Source: Incurvaria masculella (lineage: Eukaryota > Arthropoda > Insecta > Lepidoptera > Incurvariidae). From it: DNA of 64,000 nt. Position numbers and translations under genes: made by a program. The stretch is taken from the NCBI GenBank assembly GCA_946894095.1, contig OX335664.1:10062001-10126000 (forward strand). Direction: 5' to 3'. Below the pieces are notes generated by a model. It was not told the DNA's origin, did no database searches, and worked only from the letters and a program-made list of their open reading frames with translations. This document shows positions 57,811-64,000 of the stretch, piece by piece. How positions within the stretch are numbered: position 1 is the first letter of the stretch; every line of letters starts with the position of its first letter.

Positions 57811-59705
57811 TGTTGAGGACCGCCAGGCTGCGAAGGTCCCGAAGCCCGGTCTCTCCTCGTTCCAACAGGAATCTCTACCCAAGTGGTCTCCCTTTATATC
57901 GGGATGAAGACCACCCCCCTGTACCCTAGTACAGGGACACACATCTACCCATAATTCTCGAGGGTCGCATACTGCACGGAGAACAATGACGAATATCCCG
58001 TCGAGAACTACAGGCAGATAAAATAGAAAAGTCTTGAGTGTGTGGGTACCTGCGTGCTCCGCTTGAAGTCTCAGCCACTATATATCGTTGATTCGGCGTC
58101 TCACTGACTTTAACGTTTGGAAATAACTCAAAGGAAACACTGACTCTACTATAAAAAATACTTTATTTTTCTATTAATTTAAACTATAAGGAACTATTAG
58201 GACAGAGATACAGTGTTACAGCAAAATTTCGCAGCGAAGTGCCGTCCTCAGGGCGATCGCCCTTATTTATACAATCGGTAACTCCTAGCACACGGACAGT
58301 GGCGATCTTATTTTGTGTTAGTGATGGATGCACACATCTGCATTTAGGAGCAGATCTTTTTATATGAAATTTACAATTTTGTTAATAACTTTTACACCAA
58401 TAGGTCGATTACAAAAAATGTTACTTTACATAAAATATACAGTAATAATATAACTGAGGACAAAATGTGTCGTTTGTGACTCATTTAAATAAAAAGATAT
58501 CTTCACTGAAGGCGTTTACAACAAAACATTAAATATCTTTTTCCCTGTTGAATCTAAAATTATAAATTATATCTCAAATTATACGCTAAGATTTGGATCA
58601 TCCATCAATATATTATTTACTCGAAATTATTATCAAATAAGGGGCTTGAGGCCTCCTTTAGGTATTAAGATACATAGGTGCTGAGATAAATGTACTAAGA
58701 ATTAGACATATATGTAAACATATAATTAAATATCCTGGGGTTATTAATAACATAAAATACATTAATAATTATAAAGTTTTGGCACAAAAAACTGATATCT
58801 AAAATCTGACGAACCTATTTTGCACTCTAATTCAAAATTCTTAATTAAAATGAATCTTAACACTATACTATCTTAAAGCTCATACAAAAATCTATAAAAT
58901 AACATATTTTTATGAAACATTACGAGCATACTTTTTCCATAAATCAACTTATTTGAATGATAACTAAAAACCTGTATAAATCTCAAACCTGACACTATTT
59001 AACATTACTAAGTAGGGCAAAATGAAGGGTTTTCTTATCTAAATACAACATCCAAATATCATTGTTCTACATTTATTAATTGAGAAGTTATTTCAATATT
59101 TAAAATGCTTCATACAAAATAGTACCTAAAATGTGCTTAGAATTCCTGGTATTTCGGGTCCTGCTACCTGTGGAAATTTCCATTATATATTGTAACTCTT
59201 CTAAATTTTATACCTCCTTGTTTCGCATTTAACGGACAAATTATGTTAAAGCTATTGAACGCTAGATGGCATTAAAAGGTTATCGAAGTGTCTTTCTCGC
59301 ACTCGAATAGTTACAATATTGCGTCTCTGTCACCAAAATGTTTGCATGTGTGCGAGGTGGAGGGGCACTCCCCCCGCTACCCTCTCTCCTCTCCTCTATC
59401 CACCTTGTCTATGTATGTGTACACTTTTGGTTAAACTACTTGCCGCTGCGGCGCTGGCGCATTATGTACTTTGAGTTGAATGGATAGATCTTTCGGAGGG
59501 GTTGGCCACGCCCATAAAAAATATGGCGCAGTTTTCAGGCGCGAAATTTAAATGAGTACATTTTTTAGAAGAGTTACTAAATTGACTTTAATTAGTCTAT
59601 ATAGAATAATGTTACACCCTATAGTCTATGTAAATAAATCTAGAAATCTATTATTAAAGGTTAAATATCTAATAATCTTATAGACTAATGGCTGCGTCGT
59701 CGACA
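57811..59705 (-). repeat. 5' LTR of BEL/Pao element
   Basis: Same 1895-bp length and ends as 51470-53364. It should hold the element promoter. Confidence 0.95.
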
Positions 59706-59710
59706 TAATC

Positions 59711-60040
59711 TAAAATGTTATTCGACGATGACAAAGATTATATTATGTTAGACAATAAAACATAAAAGGACAATGCCCATAAGTAAAGTAAACTGTTCCC
59801 GAGAAGTGCCTACATTGTTGGAATTTGAAATGAATATGGAGATTTATGGTGTGATTGTTTAGTTCATAGACCTAGCATGCGCGCTAGTTGCAGGAAGATT
59901 GCATAAAAGGTTTGCTTATTTATTTATTTTTTTATTAAAGAAATAACTTTATTTTATTTGCGAATCTTAATAAAAACTATATCAAAAACAATAATTAAAT
60001 ACGTACTAGCTAAATGTAAAACCGTCCAGGAGCAGTCGAG
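59711..60040. other. Intron, no feature seen
   Basis: AT-rich sequence between the LTR element and a LINE fragment; nothing supported. Confidence 0.5.
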
Positions 60041-60112
60041 ACGGGATTGCAGCAGTGCTGGGGGCCCCCGACAACCCTGGTGCCCATCAGACGAGATAAA
60101 AAATCTCATCCA

Positions 60113-60405
60113 TCAGTGAGGGAAGGCCCCCATAACGCTCGCTGCGTTCCTCCTCTGGACAGCCAGACTGATGCGTTGGAGGAGGAACGACCCGGCTCGG
60201 CTGTCCCCAGACGATTCGCGCAGCCTCTTGCCCAGCTCGCTCAACAATTGCTTTCCGGCTGCGCAAACGGGACCTAAAGTTTCTACTGCGAATGGGATGA
60301 AGTTATAATTTTGGCTAATGATTGCCTGGTATTTGGAGATTTTGGCTATAGCCGCTGTCTCACTGGCAGACCCCGCAGTCCCTGCGGTTGACCTAATATG
60401 TGAAG
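60113..60405 (-). mobile_element. LINE ORF C-terminal fragment
   Basis: The minus strand reads NFIPFAVETLGPVCAAGK, then SGDSRAGSFLLQRISLAVQ and NAASVMGAFPH and a stop. The F-A-V-E-T-L-G-P and Q-R-I-S-L-A-x-Q-R-x-N-A-A-S motifs are known from the ends of insect non-LTR polyproteins. It is truncated at its 5' side. Confidence 0.7.
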
Positions 60406-61009
60406 CCGCGAAGAGTTTGCTTATTAAATTGTATTTTGACTTCCAATTAGGCCAAACGAACCGCGATTACGCGTTTTCATTTGTTTTTTGACATGGTTAA
60501 TATACTCTTTGAAGGAAAATATTGCTTTATTTACATTACTTGAATAACATTTACATAATCACATGTTTTTTAGTAAAGCATGGTAAAGTTAAAAAAATAA
60601 AGAAAACTTTTTCATTTGTCACCCATACGGAGCAAGCAAAATGCATTAGACCAGATGTGATTTTCAAAAATTGATATCTATAGTTTTCCATCTTCAGGGT
60701 TTTTTTTTAATAACGAATGTATTTTAAATGAAAAAATATAATATGATTAAATATGCAAAAACTAACAACGCCTGTTTCATAGAGGAACATTCAAGTTGAC
60801 ACTGGCTTTTTCGCCCATACAAGAATGGACATTCTCCTTTAAAATAATGCAAGTCTCGCAACGCAGACTTTCCGCCGCAAAACATTGTGAGATGCCATGT
60901 ATAATCAAGTCAGTTATTTTAGGTAGTATCTATGGAAGTACCTATTTAAGGACTTTGTCATAAATTGTTTTCTAATTCATTACATAACTACCAACATTTA
61001 GTGAGTAGT

Positions 61010-61530
61010 ATTAGACATATTGATATCTGCTGCGCATTCCTATTTGAACTCTAAACGATAGCACTGCTAAAAGCGTATACAAGGGTCCCGCTTCGTCGGA
61101 TTGCAAGCTCAAAGCAAAAGGCATTACAAATAAATCGGACCATTTGTCTACGCGCTTACGGAAACCAAACAACAAACATGAAACAAATGACATTAGAACT
61201 CGTAGTTCACCTCAAATTTGAATGTAATCAATTGATCTAAGCTGAACTTGAATTTTGAACTAAGGGACATTCAACGATATGAGAAAAAAACACGGTGGAA
61301 ACCCGATGATTACTCTTTAGAAACGTCAAAAAGTGTCATTGACAGTTCCACACACGGTGCCCTACCTCCGAAGCGTGATCACTGTGAACGGCATTGCGAG
61401 ACGCAGCGCTAACTTCATACCGTTCACGGGATGTCATTTTGAGGGCTGTAAGCGCGATTCGGACCAGTTTTGAGCGTGCTTTTGGTAACGATGGTTCAAA
61501 TCGGACCGCGACCCTGATTGAGCCATTTAA
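61010..61530 (-). repeat. Unclassified repeat, inverted copy of 44630-45060
   Basis: Shares long blocks with 44630-45060 on the opposite strand. Non-coding. Confidence 0.55.
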
Positions 61531-61937
61531 CTCATCACTATTCAAATTAGCTACCGTTATTATTTGGGCGGGATAGCGCGCGACTCAAAACACACCACGC
61601 TAAACATTACTCGCACTGACACGTTCCCTCCCGCTCACACGCTTCAAGAGAGAAGAGAGAAGAGCATCGACCTAGAAGACGCGAGCCGATGAGCCCGAAA
61701 TCAGAGATCTTTTGCAATGGCGTCTCACGCGCGCGCGAAGATTTGCTCAACGCAAGAGAAATTAATTATTATCGCTAGTTCAACGCAACTGGATTCATCT
61801 ATATCCTCATTAAAGTGGCCCATCCCGCTCAACTCCCCATACAAACGGGGAAAGAAGATCACGCACATATACTTGTCAGATATCCCAAATTTTGCTCTAA
61901 ATAGCTTTATTTGATCGAACTAGATGTCTGTACCCGA

Positions 61938-62276
61938 AGTCCCAGTTGTCACCTAATTTGGCGTTACGGCAAACCGATCCACTGGCGTTTTCAAATGTAT
62001 GGAAAAATTGAAGAGCGCGAGCTGTGGGCGTTAAGCGAACTAACATTTGCGAGTTCGAGTTTGATTTCACAGCTTACTCAACGTTGCCGTAAATACGTCG
62101 ACGTTGCCGTTTGCGTCCACTCCGCGTTTTCATACAAATCGGAAGTCCGAGTTTTACTTTGACAGCTTGAAGAAGTAAAACCAAAGAATATCTAGTAAAA
62201 ACTTGTATGGAGTTTGACGTTTTTACGGAAAACGCCAGTCGATCGGTTTGCCGTTAACGCCAATTTAGGTGAGAAC
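61938..62276. mobile_element. TIR element of the 780-1110 family
   Basis: Left TIR CCCAGTTGTCACC is present; the right TIR is slightly diverged (GGTGAGAACT). Confidence 0.65.
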
Positions 62277-62330
62277 TCAGACTGACCACTCTGATGACCG
62301 TTGGCATTGTACAATTGTGTTTGGTTTCTA

Positions 62331-62716
62331 AGTTATAAGGTCCGAAAGTTCGGATTTTTCAAGCGTTTTATACAATAACTTTGGAGGTAGATTACTCAAT
62401 GATAAAGTAAGAACATCTTAAAAAATGAGTCATCAGACATAGCTTATTTAATCAAGATTTATAATCTATTTGGTTTTTGTTAGATTTTTGAATACAGCGG
62501 TCGTGGTTTACTTTTAGCTATAAGTCGTTTTGAAAATTTTCGTAAATCTTACCAAATCATACACTATGCACATTGTCTTTTTTGTGGACATATTGCATCT
62601 TCCTCATCACGGAGCCTGTCTTATTCTTTGAAACAGAGAATGTCCCGCACGCAACAGCACGGTTTTGTACCGTGCCCGCGAATGAGTTAGGCCCGCCGGG
62701 TTGGGCCGCCTTAAGG
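62331..62716 (+). repeat. Unclassified interspersed repeat, copy 2
   Basis: Same orientation and extent as 44100-44495. AT-rich, unassigned sequence follows to 63280. Confidence 0.6.
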
Positions 62717-63288
62717 CTGGAAGCCACGAAGAGTGATTAGTGAGTGATTGGCGAAGATGGATCCTGCGAAGCGGCGTCCCTACAGTCCACGCGCTGCTCC
62801 AGCTGTCGAAGGCATCGCTCGAAGAGGTTGGTCCCTAGTTTATCCACCAATATCTATAATCAATATAATGACTTGGAGATCCCAAGCCCCCATAATCAAA
62901 TAAGAATAATAATACATAAGACTGCTTTACCTCATCGCGTACTATCCCCAAACGTTTGGTCACTTTATTTCCACTTTTATCAACATTCTCAACTTTTCTC
63001 AAGTAATGTGCTTATGTTGCCGTGGAATTGCCAAGTAATTCCGTATTTATTAAGGAATCTTATTCATACTTTATTGTTGTGGTTGCCCTGAAACCATTAT
63101 ACTAAAAGAAACTGTTTATTTTACTACAATAATGTAGTATTTATTTTTATCTATAAGAATAGAAATATATTTTTATTTTGACTTCTGGTGGTAATCAAAC
63201 CTTCTTTGAAAAAAACAATTTAATCAAGAGTGTGTAACACAGGAAAATAAACTAATTTACGAAGATAATGATAAGTCAATGTACTTAC

Positions 63289-63364
63289 GGTTGCAGAAGA
63301 AATATTGGTCGTTTGTGACGTAGAGAGGGGCGTCCTCAGCGGACAGACAGGCATCATATTTGAT
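63289..63364 (-). CDS. Microexon gene, cysteine-rich region, first part seen
   Basis: The acceptor is AGAATAATTTTCAG-like (the plus strand reads CTGAAAATTATC) and the donor is CAACC|GTAAGTAC. It starts in phase 0 and ends in phase 1, joining C|GG to the exon at 50915 across 12 kb that includes the BEL element. It reads IKYDACLSAEDAPLY then VTNDQYFFCN, with two Cys. The gene's start, and any signal peptide, lie beyond the window. Confidence 0.8.
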
Positions 63365-63369
63365 CTGAA

Positions 63370-64000
63370 AATTATCCTCGTTCTATACTGTCATCAAAAA
63401 TTACGTCATCAGAAGTCGAAATTAGGTAGGTACCAAAAGAAAAGATAGCAATCCCTATCCCAACGCAGCTTGTTCAAAATCTTGGACTTGAATCCAAGGC
63501 CATCGGTAAAATCCAATAGGGAAAGAGTCTCCAGGAAAACATTGGAAACCCCCATCCAAGCCTTTTTTCCCTTCTCTGGTTCTGCCGTTCTCTAGACTGA
63601 GAGGATCAGCGTTCTAGCACAGGACTATGGACTATATCAGGATATATATAGGATTACATCCAGTAGCTCAACTCCATACAAAGTCCTGATTTCGTGCACC
63701 TGTACAGGCACATTTCGGGCTCTAAACTAGTTTCGCGGTGCTGAACTGTCGCGAAATGTCCTCCGAGATCATCCTTTGAAAAATAACAGATTCAGCAATG
63801 CTCTGCCAATATTTAAGTGACGACCCCGGCACTCGATGGAGGGAAGGTATTTATCTCAAAAATCACCTTAGTTGAGCTACTTCTGTGGCCTTACGGGCCT
63901 TGTGGATTACGCAAAATTTGAGGATGGTGCCGCGGTGCGTGTAGGTGCGCCCCCGTCATTTCTAAAGCGCGATTACGAAGCCGTTTTTCATCCACCTACA
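63370..64000. other. Window edge, no supported feature
   Basis: Probable intron of the minus-strand gene. A GTAAGG donor-like site at about 63890 has no convincing exon (see rejected list). Confidence 0.4.

Larger units (their letters stand above)
51470..59705 (-). mobile_element. BEL/Pao LTR retrotransposon, recent, non-autonomous
   Basis: The complete element has two 1895-bp LTRs, a primer-binding site, gag-pol coding sequence and a polypurine tract. It is flanked by a perfect 5-bp target duplication TAATC (51465-51469 and 59706-59710). It lies in the first visible intron of the microexon gene in the same orientation. The reverse transcriptase and RNase H region is missing and the integrase has a stop, so it cannot encode its own mobility; near-identical LTRs show it moved recently with help from another copy. 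Confidence 0.95.

Noticed and set aside
62776..62826. Small plus-strand exon reading HALLQLSKASLEE
   Set aside because: Splice-like sites are present, but both strands read well and no partner exon is in view.
63889..63965. Possible further upstream exon ending at a GTAAGG donor
   Set aside because: The plausible reading is closed by TGA with no acceptor in between, and the remaining frames do not match the phase of the exon at 63364.

Overview
The window looks like insect nuclear DNA, most likely from a moth or butterfly. The inference rests on small exons in long AT-rich introns, dense lepidopteran-style short repeats, a BEL/Pao retrotransposon and degenerate TTAGG-like sequence. No bacterial-type genes are present. 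Species cannot be named from the sequence alone.

Layout. (1) 1-14.4 kb, plus strand: the last five coding exons of an ankyrin-repeat gene (5662-14368), possibly IkB-like. Two of its 3' splice sites abut minisatellites. (2) 18.9-63.4 kb, minus strand: most of a large, unrecognised gene, reconstructed here exon by exon. It has 12 ordinary exons plus 14 microexons of 6, 9 or 12 nt. It encodes a cysteine-rich, probably lumenal N-terminal region, four Ig-like half-domain pairs, and a disordered Ala/Asp/Lys/Pro tail of 45-bp repeats. The two genes converge tail to tail. (3) 27,851-35,360: a 50-copy tandem array of a 150-bp unit inside that gene. Each unit is the 3' part of one exon plus its 5' splice site. 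(4) 47.25-48.1 kb, plus strand: a single-exon seven-transmembrane receptor nested in an intron of the minus-strand gene. (5) 51,470-59,705: a recent BEL/Pao LTR element on the minus strand with 1895-bp LTRs that differ at one base. It has a perfect 5-bp target duplication, has lost the reverse transcriptase/RNase H region in frame, and carries one stop codon in the integrase. (6) The rest is intron and intergenic sequence filled with tRNA-derived SINE copies, a GACG-microsatellite repeat, TIR elements including a TTAA-flanked MITE, LINE 3' fragments and simple repeats.

The most unusual system is the microexon gene. Every microexon is a multiple of three nucleotides, sits in phase 1, and lies in the linker before one of the Ig-like domains. 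Any subset can therefore be skipped without changing frame, so linker length between domains could be tuned by splicing. The same gene contains an exon/5'-splice-site tandem array apparently seeded by a 10-bp exon-intron homology. All exon calls are manual readings of splice sites and phase; no transcript or database evidence was available.
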